Shown piece after piece: positions 1 to 7,711 of a stretch of DNA of 45,524 bases. The notes below the pieces were generated by a model. That model made no database searches, was not told the DNA's origin, and saw nothing but the letters and a program-made list of their open reading frames with translations. The stretch comes from Candidatus Nanopelagicales bacterium. GTDB taxonomy: Bacteria > Actinomycetota > Actinomycetes > S36-B12 > CAIYMF01. Location of the stretch: assembly GCA_025456065.1 (NCBI GenBank), contig JALOLH010000004.1, forward strand, positions 1 to 45,524, in the 5' to 3' direction. Each line of letters starts with the position of its first letter. Position 1 is the first letter of the stretch. A program made the position numbers and the translations under genes.

Positions 1-2
1 TC

Positions 3-665
3 GGGTGCCGGCTCGAGCTCGGTCCGGACGGGATGCTCTGGATCGGCACGGGCGACGCCGTGCAGCCCGAGCTGCCGCAGGACCCGGACAGCCTGGCGGG
101 CAAGGTCCTGCGCGTCACGCTGCGCGGCGACCCCGCGCCCGGCAACCCGCGCGGCGGCTGGGACCCCCGGGTCCTGACGATCGGGCACCGCAACGTGCAG
201 GGCCTGGCCTTCCGGGCCGGGGACGGGGCCGCCTTCAGCGTGGAGCACGGCACCGGCTGCGACGACGAGATCAACGCGCTGGCGGCTGGGGCGAACTACG
301 GCTGGGACCCGATCGGGCCGGATGGTCGCTACGCGGAGGGTGCCCCGATGACCGACCCCGACATCGCCGGCGCGGTCCCGGCCGCCTGGTCCAGCGGCTG
401 CCCGACCACCGCGCCGTCGGGCGGCGAGTTCATCACCGGCGACCAGTGGGGCACCTGGGCCGGCCGGCTGGCGGTCGCCGTGCTCAAGGACGCCCACCTG
501 ATGATCGCGACCACCGAGGGCGACCGCGTCACGGACACCCGCATCGAGCTCGAGGGCGAGCTGGGCCGCCTGCGCACGGTGCGCAACGGCCCGGACGGCA
601 GCCTCTGGGTGACGGTCGACGCCAGCCCGGGCGACCTGGTCCGGCTCGAACCGCGGCTGGACTGA
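3..665 (+). CDS. PQQ-type glucose/sorbosone dehydrogenase, C-terminal part (cut by window start)
   Basis: The reading frame is open from base 3, so the gene begins upstream of the window and only the last 220 residues are seen. Family members (GSDH, six-bladed beta-propeller, soluble glucose dehydrogenase-like) are usually 350-450 residues and oxidise aldose sugars with PQQ, outside the membrane. Visible family motifs are LGPDGMLWIGTGD near the start, GHRNVQGLAF (the conserved His-Arg-Asn segment), and EHGTGCDDEIN followed by GANYGWD. The signal peptide, if any, lies outside the window. It is convergent with the ScyD-like remnant, with a small hairpin between them. The family call is firm; the sugar substrate is not predictable. 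Confidence 0.85.
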   Translation, partial: GCRLELGPDGMLWIGTGDAVQPELPQDPDSLAGKVLRVTLRGDPAPGNPRGGWDPRVLTIGHRNVQGLAFRAGDGAAFSVEHGTGCDDEINALAAGANYGWDPIGPDGRYAEGAPMTDPDIAGAVPAAWSSGCPTTAPSGGEFITGDQWGTWAGRLAVAVLKDAHLMIATTEGDRVTDTRIELEGELGRLRTVRNGPDGSLWVTVDASPGDLVRLEPRLD

Positions 666-691
666 CCATCCGGATCCGCCGCGTCGTCAGG

Positions 692-708
692 GCGGGACGG
701 ACGCCCGC
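692..708. terminator. Hairpin between convergent genes
   Basis: A 5-bp stem GCGGG/CCCGC with a 7-nt loop sits between two gene ends that face each other (stops at 665 and 723). There is no T-tract, as is common for high-GC actinobacterial terminators. It is a weak candidate for a bidirectional terminator. Confidence 0.35.
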
Positions 709-722
709 GTCGCGCCATCACG

Positions 723-1322
723 TCAGCGAAGGTTGGAGATCCTCGTGATCGTCCCGGCGAGACCCACCACGTAGGCCGTGTCGCCGACCAGCTCCAGCGA
801 CGTCGGCCGGTCGAGGACGAGCTCGTTCCCCGCGCCGTCCGTGACGGGCACCAGCCTCCCGCGCCGGTCGGCCCTGACCAGGCGGCCGGTGTTGGCGGTG
901 GCAGGGCTGCCTTCCGCGACCCCGTCCCATTGGCCCTGGGACAGCGCGAAGAGGCCGCCTCGACGGCCGAGCTCGACGTCGACGAGCGGGCTGGCGCCTG
1001 CCGCGATGTCGACCGCTGTCCGCGACCACGGCCAGCAGGCCACGACCTTGCCCTCGCTCGGCGCGTGCGGGATGGGTCCGGCCTGCGACATCAGGACCAC
1101 CCCGCCCACCGTCTCCAGGCCCGTGGGGACGACGTTGCCGAACGTCATGACCTCGCGGATGTCCCCGTGGCGCCCGACGCGCAGCACCCGGTTGTGATGC
1201 CCGTCGGTGACGAGGAGGTCGCGCCCGGAGGGCTGCAGGACAGGGACCCGGACGTGGCGCCCTCGATCGTCACGCGAGTCCCGTGCCAGGGCACGGGGAA
1301 GGGGCGCCGCGGCCGGCCCCAC
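723..1322 (-). pseudogene. ScyD/ScyE-like beta-propeller remnant lacking its N-terminal half
   Basis: The frame encodes propeller repeats typical of the ScyD/ScyE family: LLVTDGHHNRVLRV, then a GNVVPTGLE segment, then a GPIPHAPSEGKVV segment. Family members are roughly 350-400 residues with a signal peptide; here only about 180 recognisable residues remain. The 5' end runs into Arg/Pro-rich sequence with no signal peptide, and only 64 bp separate it from the end of the acyl-CoA dehydrogenase gene, so there is no room for the missing half. The GTG at 1322 is simply the first available start. I read it as a decaying 5'-truncated gene, although a short expressed protein cannot be excluded. Propellers of this family are secreted and of unknown function. 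Confidence 0.6.
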
Positions 1323-1386
1323 GGCCCCTCGGCGACCGGTGCACGGCGCGGGGCTTCCCCCCGGGACCTCGATGGGGAGCCGCCGA

Positions 1387-2553
1387 CTACCGCAGCAGCT
1401 GGCGGGCCATCACCATCCGCTGGATCTGGTTGGTCCCCTCGTAGATCTGGGTGATCTTGGCGTCGCGCATGTAGCGCTCGACCGGATGGTCGCGGACGTA
1501 CCCCGCGCCGCCGAACACCTGGACCGCGTCGGTGGTGACCTCCATGGCGATGTCCGAGGCGTAGCACTTGGCGGCCGCGCCGAAGAAGGTCAGGTCCGCG
1601 TCCTGCCGTTCGGACCGGGCCGCCGCCGCGTACGTCAGTGCTCGGGCCGTCTCGACCTTCATCGCCATGTCGGCGATGAGGAACTGCACGCCCTGGAACG
1701 ACGCGATCGACTTGCCGAACTGCTTGCGCTCCTTGGCATAGGCGACCGCGGCATCGAGTGCGCCCTGCGCGATGCCGAGGGCCTGGGCGCCGATCGTCAC
1801 ACGGGTGTGGTCCAGCGTCCGCATGGCCGTCTGGAACCCGGTCCCGGGCTCGCCGACGATCCGGTCCGCGGGGATCCAGCAGTCCTCGAAGAGGATCTCC
1901 CGGGTGGGCGAGCCGTGGATGCCCAGCTTGCGCTCCGGGGTGCCCAGCGAGAAGCCCGGGTCGTCGTGGTGCACGACGAACGCCGAGATCCCGCGGGGGC
2001 CCGCCGAGGGATCGGTCACGGCCATCACGGTGTAGTACTTTGAGATCCCCGCGTTCGTGATCCACGACTTCTGGCCGTTGAGCACCCAGCCGCCGTCGCC
2101 GGCCGCCGCGCGCGTCTTCATCGCGGCGGCATCGGAGCCCGCCTCCCGCTCGGACAGCGCGTACGAGAACATCGCCTCGCCACTGGCCACCTGGGGCAGG
2201 TACCGACCGAGCAGGTCGTCGTCGGCCCCCACGATGAGCGGCGTCGTGCCCAGCTTGTTCACGGCCGGGATGAGCGAGCTCGAGGTGCAGACCCGGGCGA
2301 CCTCCTCGATGACCAGGCAGGCCGCCAGGGCGTCACCGCCCTCGCCCCCGAACTGCTCGGGGATGTGGATGGCGTGGAAGCCGTTCGCCCGCAGTGCCTC
2401 GTAGACGTCCCAGGGGAACTCACCGGTCTCGTCGATCTCCGCCGCCCGGGGCGCGATCTTGTCCTCGGCCAGCGCGCGAACGGCCGCGCGGAGCATCTCG
2501 TGCTCCTCGGAGAGGGTGAACAGGTCGAAGTCGGGGTTGGGGATCAGTGCCAT
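1387..2553 (-). CDS. Acyl-CoA dehydrogenase, FadE25-like
   Basis: FAD-dependent acyl-CoA dehydrogenase of 388 residues that introduces the C2-C3 double bond in acyl-CoA esters, cytoplasmic, passing electrons to ETF. Visible features are the N-terminal helical domain, the YALSEREAGSDA and WITNAG flavin/substrate segments, and the C-terminal IYEGTNQIQR motif carrying the catalytic glutamate. The start at 2553 matches the conserved N-terminus (MALIPNPDFDLF, as in mycobacterial FadE25) and is preceded at leaderless spacing by TAGCCT. Its position near purE/purK also matches fadE25 in mycobacteria (Rv3274c-Rv3276c). The preferred chain length (short or branched) is not determined from sequence. 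Confidence 0.93.
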   Translation of the reverse strand: MALIPNPDFDLFTLSEEHEMLRAAVRALAEDKIAPRAAEIDETGEFPWDVYEALRANGFHAIHIPEQFGGEGGDALAACLVIEEVARVCTSSSLIPAVNKLGTTPLIVGADDDLLGRYLPQVASGEAMFSYALSEREAGSDAAAMKTRAAAGDGGWVLNGQKSWITNAGISKYYTVMAVTDPSAGPRGISAFVVHHDDPGFSLGTPERKLGIHGSPTREILFEDCWIPADRIVGEPGTGFQTAMRTLDHTRVTIGAQALGIAQGALDAAVAYAKERKQFGKSIASFQGVQFLIADMAMKVETARALTYAAAARSERQDADLTFFGAAAKCYASDIAMEVTTDAVQVFGGAGYVRDHPVERYMRDAKITQIYEGTNQIQRMVMARQLLR

Positions 2554-2560
2554 ACGCCGC

Positions 2561-2566
2561 AGGCTA
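2561..2566 (-). promoter_or_regulatory. Leaderless -10 (TAGCCT) of the FadE25-like gene
   Basis: On the minus strand TAGCCT is followed by 7 nt and then the ATG at 2553, placing transcription start at the start codon. No Shine-Dalgarno sequence is present. Confidence 0.6.
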
Positions 2567-2741
2567 CGCCGCCGGCGCCACCCTCCACTGCGGGCCTCCC
2601 CGCCGAGCGTGCGGCGACTGCCGGCCGAGTCCGCATGCTGCCCGCCGAGGACCGCCACGACCGCCGCACGCCGCAGCCACGCGCTTGTCGCCCGTTCGGC
2701 GCCACGTCCCGCCGGGGATCGGGTGGGCCGGCGTCACCACC

Positions 2742-2747
2742 TACGCT
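2742..2747 (+). promoter_or_regulatory. Leaderless -10 (TACGCT) of the UDP-glucose dehydrogenase gene
   Basis: TACGCT is followed by 8 nt and then GTG at 2756. No Shine-Dalgarno sequence precedes either the GTG or the ATG 12 nt downstream, which favours the GTG as a leaderless start. Confidence 0.5.
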
Positions 2748-2755
2748 GGCCCCTC

Positions 2756-4111
2756 GTGAGCGACCTCATGCGGATCACCGTCATCGGCACCGGCTACCTC
2801 GGTGCGACCCATGCCGCCGCCATGGCGGAGTCCGGCTTCGAGGTGCTCGGGGTCGACGTCGACAAGGCGAAGGTCGAGGCGCTGGCCAGGGGCGAGGTGC
2901 CCTTCTTCGAGCCGGGGCTCGCCGAGCTGCTGCGCCGCAACGTCGAGGCCGGTCGCCTGCGGTTCACCACGGACCCGGCCGAGGCCGCGGAGTTCGGGGA
3001 GGTGCACTTCCTCGGCGTCGGCACGCCGCAGCACCCGCGGACGAACGCCGCCGACCTCTCCCAGCTGCACGCGGCGGTCGATGCCCTCGCGCCGCTGCTG
3101 CGCAACCCGTGCACGGTGGTCGGCAAGTCGACGGTCCCGGTCGGCACCGCGGCCGCGCTGCGCGAGCGCCTGCACGCCCTGGCGCCTGCGGGCGCCGACG
3201 TCGACCTGGTCTGGAACCCGGAGTTCCTCCGCGAGGGCTACGCGGTGGCCGACACCCTCACCCCGGACCGGATCGTCGTCGGCCTGGCCGAACCGGCCGG
3301 ACCGGGCGAGCCGGCCAGCCGGGAGGAGGCGGTGATGCGCCGGGTCTACGCCCCGATGATCGCCTGGGGCTCCCCCTTCCTGGTGATGGACTACGCCACC
3401 TCCGAGCTGGTCAAGGTGGCCGCGAACTCGTTCCTGGCCACGAAGATCTCGTTCATCAACGCGATGGCCGAGGTGTGCGAGGCCACCGGCGCCGACGTGA
3501 CCCGCCTGGCCGAGGCGATCGGCTTCGACGAGCGGATCGGGCCCAGGTTCCTGCGCGCGGGCATCGGCTTCGGCGGCGGCTGCCTGCCCAAGGACATCCG
3601 AGCGTTCATGGCGCGGGCCGGCGAGCTCGGCGTCCCGGACGCCCTGAGCTTCCTGCGGGACGTGGACGGCATCAACACCCGGCGTCGCGCCTCCACGGTC
3701 GCGCTCGCGCGCGAGCTGGTCGGCGGGCGGTTCGTGGGCAAGCGCGTCACCGTGCTCGGCGCGGCCTTCAAGCCGGACTCCGACGACGTGCGGGACTCCC
3801 CCGCCCTGGACATCGCCGCGGCCATCTACACCGCCGGGGGCGAGGTCGTGGTGCACGACCCGCAGGCGATGGCGAACGCCCGCGCCGCCTACCCGACGAT
3901 GACCTACGCCGGCGACGTGCGCGAGGCGCTCACCGACGCGGACCTCGTGCTGCTGCTGACCGAGTGGCGCGACTACACCGAGCTGGACCCGTTCGACGTG
4001 GTCCACCTCCCCGCGCAGCCGCTGCTGCTCGACGGCCGCAACGCCCTGGACCCGGTCCGCTGGCGGGCCGCCGGCTGGACCTACCGCGGGCTCGGCCGGC
4101 CCAACGCCTGA
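2756..4111 (+). CDS. ugd: UDP-glucose 6-dehydrogenase
   Basis: NAD-dependent four-electron oxidation of UDP-glucose to UDP-glucuronate, a precursor for acidic envelope polysaccharides or teichuronic-type polymers; cytoplasmic. The 451-residue protein has an N-terminal Rossmann motif (VIGTGYLG), the WNPEFLREG segment, a central-domain lysine (K230, in FLATKISFINAM) and the catalytic cysteine C276 in FGGGCLPKD, all expected for the UDP-glucose/GDP-mannose dehydrogenase family. The C-terminal UDP-binding domain is complete (AAFKPDSDDVRDSPA). The start is either GTG 2756 (leaderless promoter) or ATG 2768. It stands alone and converges on purE. The link to the exporter at 5.9 kb is inference from proximity. 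Confidence 0.95.
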   Translation: MSDLMRITVIGTGYLGATHAAAMAESGFEVLGVDVDKAKVEALARGEVPFFEPGLAELLRRNVEAGRLRFTTDPAEAAEFGEVHFLGVGTPQHPRTNAADLSQLHAAVDALAPLLRNPCTVVGKSTVPVGTAAALRERLHALAPAGADVDLVWNPEFLREGYAVADTLTPDRIVVGLAEPAGPGEPASREEAVMRRVYAPMIAWGSPFLVMDYATSELVKVAANSFLATKISFINAMAEVCEATGADVTRLAEAIGFDERIGPRFLRAGIGFGGGCLPKDIRAFMARAGELGVPDALSFLRDVDGINTRRRASTVALARELVGGRFVGKRVTVLGAAFKPDSDDVRDSPALDIAAAIYTAGGEVVVHDPQAMANARAAYPTMTYAGDVREALTDADLVLLLTEWRDYTELDPFDVVHLPAQPLLLDGRNALDPVRWRAAGWTYRGLGRPNA

Positions 4112-4116
4112 CCGGG

Positions 4117-4136
4117 CCGCTACCCGCCGCTACCCG
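4117..4136. repeat. Two tandem copies of CCGCTACCCG at the ugd/purE convergence
   Basis: The decamer CCGCTACCCG occurs twice in tandem across the 18-nt gap between the ugd and purE stop codons and into the purE end. The duplication is short and may be chance in this GC-rich sequence. Confidence 0.4.
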
Positions 4137-4645
4137 CCGGCCTCGGTCCGCAGCCGGGCGCCCTTGTCCTGCGCCGAGGCGCGTAGCCCCGCCCGGTAGG
4201 CGTCCATGTCGGGCCACAGCCGGGCCTCGGCGACGCCGAGGATCCGGGCGGCCAGCAGGCCGGCGTTGCGGGCCTGGCCGATGCCGACCGTGGCCACCGG
4301 CACGCCGGCCGGCATCTGCACGATCGACAGCAGCGAGTCCATGCCGTCGAGCACCGCCAGGGGCACCGGCACGCCGATCACCGGCAGCGAGGTGACCGAT
4401 GCGAGCATCCCGGGCAGGTGCGCGGCGCCGCCGGCCCCGGCGATGAGCACCTTCAGGCCGCGCCCCGCCGCCGAGCGGCCGTACTCGAGCATGTCCTCGG
4501 GCATCCGGTGGGCCGAGACCACGTCGACCTCGTGCGGGATGCCGAAGTCGCGCAGCGCCTGCGCCGCGTCGGACATCACCACCCAGTCCGAGTCCGAGCC
4601 CATGACGACCCCGACCTGCGGGGCCGGGACGAGTCGCTCACTCAT
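4130..4645 (-). CDS. purE: N5-carboxyaminoimidazole ribonucleotide mutase (class I PurE)
   Basis: Converts N5-CAIR to 4-carboxy-AIR in de novo purine synthesis, acting after PurK. The 171-residue protein shows the class I hallmarks: MGSDSDW near residue 15, the VVSAHRMPE loop with the catalytic histidine, and the [12 protein letters not shown] and GVPV segments. Its ATG overlaps the purK stop by 8 bp, and a GGAG sequence lies 6 nt upstream inside purK, so the two are one transcript with likely translational coupling. Length and motifs are normal. Confidence 0.96.
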   Translation of the reverse strand: MSERLVPAPQVGVVMGSDSDWVVMSDAAQALRDFGIPHEVDVVSAHRMPEDMLEYGRSAAGRGLKVLIAGAGGAAHLPGMLASVTSLPVIGVPVPLAVLDGMDSLLSIVQMPAGVPVATVGIGQARNAGLLAARILGVAEARLWPDMDAYRAGLRASAQDKGARLRTEAGG

Positions 4646-5807
4646 CGATCACTCCCGAGATGTAGTCGGCCGCGTGGTGGGCACGGGCGAGCAGGACGTC
4701 GAGGTCGTCGCCGTAGGCCGTCACGTGGCCCACCTTGCGGCCCGGCCGCACGTCCTTGCCGTAGAGGTGCACCTTGAGTCCGGGGTCACGCGCCATCACG
4801 TGACGGTAGGCGGCGTAGAGGTCGGGGTGCTCGCCGCCCAGCACGTTCACCATCACGGCGAACGGCGCCCGTGCCTCGGGTGCGCCCAGCGGCAGGTCGA
4901 GCACGGCCCGCAGGTGGTTCTCGAACTGGCTGGTGACTGCGCCCTCGATCGTCCAGTGCCCGGAGTTGTGCGGCCGCATCGCCAGCTCGTTGACCAGCAC
5001 GCCCTCGGGGGTGTCGAACAGCTCGACGGCGAGCATGCCGACGACGTCGAGGGCCTCGGCGATCCGCAGCGCGACCTGCTGCGCGGCCAGGGCGTGCTCG
5101 TCGGCCAGGCCGGGGCACGGCGCCACGACCTCCGTGCAGATCCCGTCGGTCTGCACGGTGCGCGCGACGGGGTAGACCGCGACCTGGCCCGAGGGAGAGC
5201 GGGCCACCTGGGCCGCCAGCTCGCGGGTGAACGGCACGTACTGCTCGGCCAGCCACGCGACGCCCGGGCGCAGCGGGGCCTGCGCCAGCACCTGCTCGGC
5301 GTGCGCCGCGGACTCGACGACCCAGACGCCGCGGCCGTCGTACCCCCCGCGCGAGACCTTGAGCACGACCGGGAAGCCGCCCTGGGCCTCGGCGAACGCC
5401 GCGACGTCGGCCGGACCCGCGACGACCGCCCATGCCGGGCACGGCACCCCGGAGGCCGACACGGCGGCACGCATGTGGACCTTGTCCTGGGCGTGCGCGA
5501 GGGCCGCCGGCCCGGGCCGCACCGTGATGCCGGCGGCCACGAGTGCGGCGAGGATGGGAGCCGGGACGTGCTCGTGGTCGAACGTCACCACGTCGCAGCC
5601 CTGCGCGAAGGCGGCGACCGCGGCCGGGTCGTCGTGGGCGCCCCATCGGATGTCCCCGCCGCCACGTGCCGCGGACTCCTCCGGCGAGGCGGCGAGCACC
5701 CGCAGGCTCACACCGAGGGCGAGTGCGGCCTCCTGGCTCATGCGGGCCAGCTGCCCGCCCCCGATCATGCCCACGACCGGGAAGCCCGGCGCCGGTCCTG
5801 CGGTCAC
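4638..5807 (-). CDS. purK: N5-carboxyaminoimidazole ribonucleotide synthase (PurK)
   Basis: ATP-grasp enzyme that carboxylates AIR with bicarbonate and ATP to N5-CAIR, supplying PurE encoded by the overlapping downstream gene. Recognisable segments are the N-terminal pre-ATP-grasp motif [11 protein letters not shown], the [17 protein letters not shown] nucleotide-binding segment, [10 protein letters not shown], and [19 protein letters not shown] place the start at GTG 5807, because TAGGGT stands 7 nt before it (leaderless) and the protein then begins just ahead of the conserved motif; an in-frame GTG three codons upstream (5816) is the alternative. The purEK order and overlap are standard for actinobacteria. 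Confidence 0.94.
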   Translation of the reverse strand: MTAGPAPGFPVVGMIGGGQLARMSQEAALALGVSLRVLAASPEESAARGGGDIRWGAHDDPAAVAAFAQGCDVVTFDHEHVPAPILAALVAAGITVRPGPAALAHAQDKVHMRAAVSASGVPCPAWAVVAGPADVAAFAEAQGGFPVVLKVSRGGYDGRGVWVVESAAHAEQVLAQAPLRPGVAWLAEQYVPFTRELAAQVARSPSGQVAVYPVARTVQTDGICTEVVAPCPGLADEHALAAQQVALRIAEALDVVGMLAVELFDTPEGVLVNELAMRPHNSGHWTIEGAVTSQFENHLRAVLDLPLGAPEARAPFAVMVNVLGGEHPDLYAAYRHVMARDPGLKVHLYGKDVRPGRKVGHVTAYGDDLDVLLARAHHAADYISGVIDE

Positions 5808-5814
5808 GACGAGC

Positions 5815-5820
5815 ACCCTA
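5815..5820 (-). promoter_or_regulatory. Leaderless -10 (TAGGGT) of purK
   Basis: Read on the minus strand, TAGGGT is followed by 7 nt and GTG 5807. It lies 18 nt from the oppositely oriented -10 of the exporter permease, so each -10 falls in the -35 zone of the other promoter. Confidence 0.5.
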
Positions 5821-5838
5821 TCCAGCGCCGCCGCCCAC

Positions 5839-5844
5839 TATCGT
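5839..5844 (+). promoter_or_regulatory. Leaderless -10 (TATCGT) of the exporter permease gene
   Basis: TATCGT is followed by 7 nt and ATG 5852, with no ribosome binding site. The purK and permease start codons are only 44 bp apart and read outward. Confidence 0.6.
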
Positions 5845-5851
5845 GACCCCG

Positions 5852-6787
5852 ATGCCCGCCGCAGCGCCGCTCCCACCCAAGGCCCCGCCCCCCGCCGGGG
5901 CGCCGCGGCCCCCGGATCCCGTGGATCCCCCGGATCTGGACCTCGCCGCACTGGCCCGCGAGTTCGACCTGAGCTCGAGCATGGCGCGCCAGCCGCTCGG
6001 CGACTACCTGCGCGAGCTGTGGCGCCGCCGCGACTTCGTCACCGCGATGGCCACCGGGCGCAAGGCCGCCCAGTACAAGGACACGGTGCTGGGCCGGCTG
6101 TGGCAGGTGCTCTCGCCGATCCTGAACGCGATCGTCTACTACTTCATCTTCGGCGTGCTGCTGCAGACGTCGCGTGGGGTGGAGAACTTCCCCGCGTTCC
6201 TCATCGTCGGGGTCTTCACGTTCACCTACACCCAGCGCGTGGTGACCGGCGGCACCAAGGCCATCGTGAACAACCGCAACCTCATCCGGGCCATCCACTT
6301 CCCGCGTGCGGTGCTGCCGCTGGCCGTCATCGTCCAGGAGGTCCAGCAGCAGGTCGTCTCGATCGGGATCCTGCTGGTGATCGTGCTGCTCACCGGGGAG
6401 CCGATCACGTGGCTGTGGCTGGGCATCATCCCCGTGCTGGCCCTGCAGACGGTCTTCAACGCGGGGCTGTGCCTGATCGTCGCGCGGTTCACCGCAGCCA
6501 GCCGGGACTTCGCGCAGCTGGTGCCCTTCGTCCTGCAGACCTGGCGCTACCTGTCCGGGGTCATGTTCAGCATCCCGGTGTTCACCGCGGACCTCGCGCC
6601 CTGGGTCGAGCGGGTGCTCTACCTCAACCCGCTCACCGACTACATCGAGATGATGCGGCACTGCCTGCTCGAGGGGTACTCCGCGCCGTGGGAGCTGTGG
6701 GTGCTCGGCGCCATCTGGGCGCTGGTCTCGCTGGTGGTCGGCTTCGTCGTGTTCTACCGGGCCGAGGAGTCCTACTCCCGTGGCTGA
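5852..6787 (+). CDS. ABC-2 type polysaccharide/teichoic acid export permease
   Basis: Membrane half of a Wzm/TagG-type exporter that flips an undecaprenyl-linked polymer precursor across the membrane. The 311-residue protein has a Pro/Ala-rich cytoplasmic N-terminus (residues 1-35), an amphipathic entry segment ending QYKDTVLGRLWQVLSP (the conserved motif before TM1 in this family), and about six hydrophobic segments. The C-terminal YLNPLTDYIEMMRHCLLEG loop is also typical. The ATG fits a leaderless TATCGT. Its stop overlaps the start of the ATPase gene by 8 bp, so they form one operon. The cargo is unknown; galactan or teichoic/teichuronic-type polymers are the usual substrates in this phylum. 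Confidence 0.88.
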   Translation: MPAAAPLPPKAPPPAGAPRPPDPVDPPDLDLAALAREFDLSSSMARQPLGDYLRELWRRRDFVTAMATGRKAAQYKDTVLGRLWQVLSPILNAIVYYFIFGVLLQTSRGVENFPAFLIVGVFTFTYTQRVVTGGTKAIVNNRNLIRAIHFPRAVLPLAVIVQEVQQQVVSIGILLVIVLLTGEPITWLWLGIIPVLALQTVFNAGLCLIVARFTAASRDFAQLVPFVLQTWRYLSGVMFSIPVFTADLAPWVERVLYLNPLTDYIEMMRHCLLEGYSAPWELWVLGAIWALVSLVVGFVVFYRAEESYSRG

Positions 6788-7709
6788 CCCGATCGATCCG
6801 CCGTCGGCCCCGCCGGAGCCGCCGCCGACCGTCGTCTGCGACGACCTCCACGTGGTCTACCGGGTGATCGGCAACACCGGCGCCGGCTCGGCGGCCTCGG
6901 CCGTGCGGCGCCTGCTGCGCCGGCAGTCCACGGGGCAGGTGTTCCGCCGCGTGCACGCGGTGCGCGGGGTCTCGATGGTGGCCCGCGAGGGCGACGCCAT
7001 CGCCCTCATCGGCCGCAACGGCTCGGGCAAGTCGACCCTGCTGCGGGCCATCGCGGGGCTGCTGCCGGCGGAGTCGGGCGCCGTCTACACCTCGGGCAGG
7101 CCCTCGCTGCTCGGCGTGAACGCCGCGCTCATGCGCGACCTCCCGGGTGAGGACAACATCCTGCTCGGCTGCATGGCGATGGGCCTGAGCCGGGAGGAGG
7201 CGAAGGCCCGCCGTGACTGGATCGTGGAGTTCGCCGACCTCGGCGACTTCATCGACTTCCCCATGAACACCTACTCCTCGGGCATGGCCGCCCGGCTGCG
7301 GTTCGCCATCGCGGCGTCGACCAGCCACGAGATCCTCATGATCGACGAGGCGCTGGCCACCGGGGACGCCGAGTTCCGGCGCCGCAGCGAGCAGCGGATC
7401 ATGGAGCTGCGCGAGGAGGCGGGCACCGTGTTCCTGGTCTCGCACTCCCTCGGCGTCGTCCGGCTCACGTGCAACCGCGCGATCTGGCTCGAGAAGGGTC
7501 GCGTCGTGATGGACGGCGAGGCCAACGCCGTGGTCGACGCCTACGAGGCCGTGTACGACCCGGAGGTGGAGAAGCAGGAGCGCCGGCGCCGCCGGGAGCG
7601 CCGGCGCCGCGAGCGGCTGGCCGCCGAGGAGGCCGCCCGCAAGGTCGCCGAGGAGGCCCGGGCGGATCGCGAGGCCGACGCAGCTGGCAGCGACGCCGCG
7701 CCGCTCTGA
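6780..7709 (+). CDS. ABC exporter ATP-binding protein (TagH/Wzt-type) with a charged C-terminal tail
   Basis: Nucleotide-binding partner of the permease. Walker A is GRNGSGKST at residues 78-86, the signature region is NTYSSGMAARLRFAIA, Walker B is ILMIDEALATGD, and the switch histidine is in VSHSLG. The YSSGM signature is characteristic of polymer exporters of the TagH/Wzt group. After the NBD there is no Wzt-like carbohydrate-binding domain; the last ~55 residues are a run of Arg/Glu heptad-like sequence predicted to be a charged helix or coiled coil. The GTG start overlaps the permease stop, with GAGGAG about 10 nt upstream. The GluQ-like gene follows after 2 nt. Confidence 0.88.
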   Translation: MADPIDPPSAPPEPPPTVVCDDLHVVYRVIGNTGAGSAASAVRRLLRRQSTGQVFRRVHAVRGVSMVAREGDAIALIGRNGSGKSTLLRAIAGLLPAESGAVYTSGRPSLLGVNAALMRDLPGEDNILLGCMAMGLSREEAKARRDWIVEFADLGDFIDFPMNTYSSGMAARLRFAIAASTSHEILMIDEALATGDAEFRRRSEQRIMELREEAGTVFLVSHSLGVVRLTCNRAIWLEKGRVVMDGEANAVVDAYEAVYDPEVEKQERRRRRERRRRERLAAEEAARKVAEEARADREADAAGSDAAPL

Positions 7710-7711
7710 CC

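Noticed and set aside
2365-4395. Long open frame of 676 codons across the ugd gene in another frame
   Set aside because: Arg/Pro/Gly-rich translation without domains; it is the usual frame-shifted shadow of a GC-rich gene (ugd has clear motifs).
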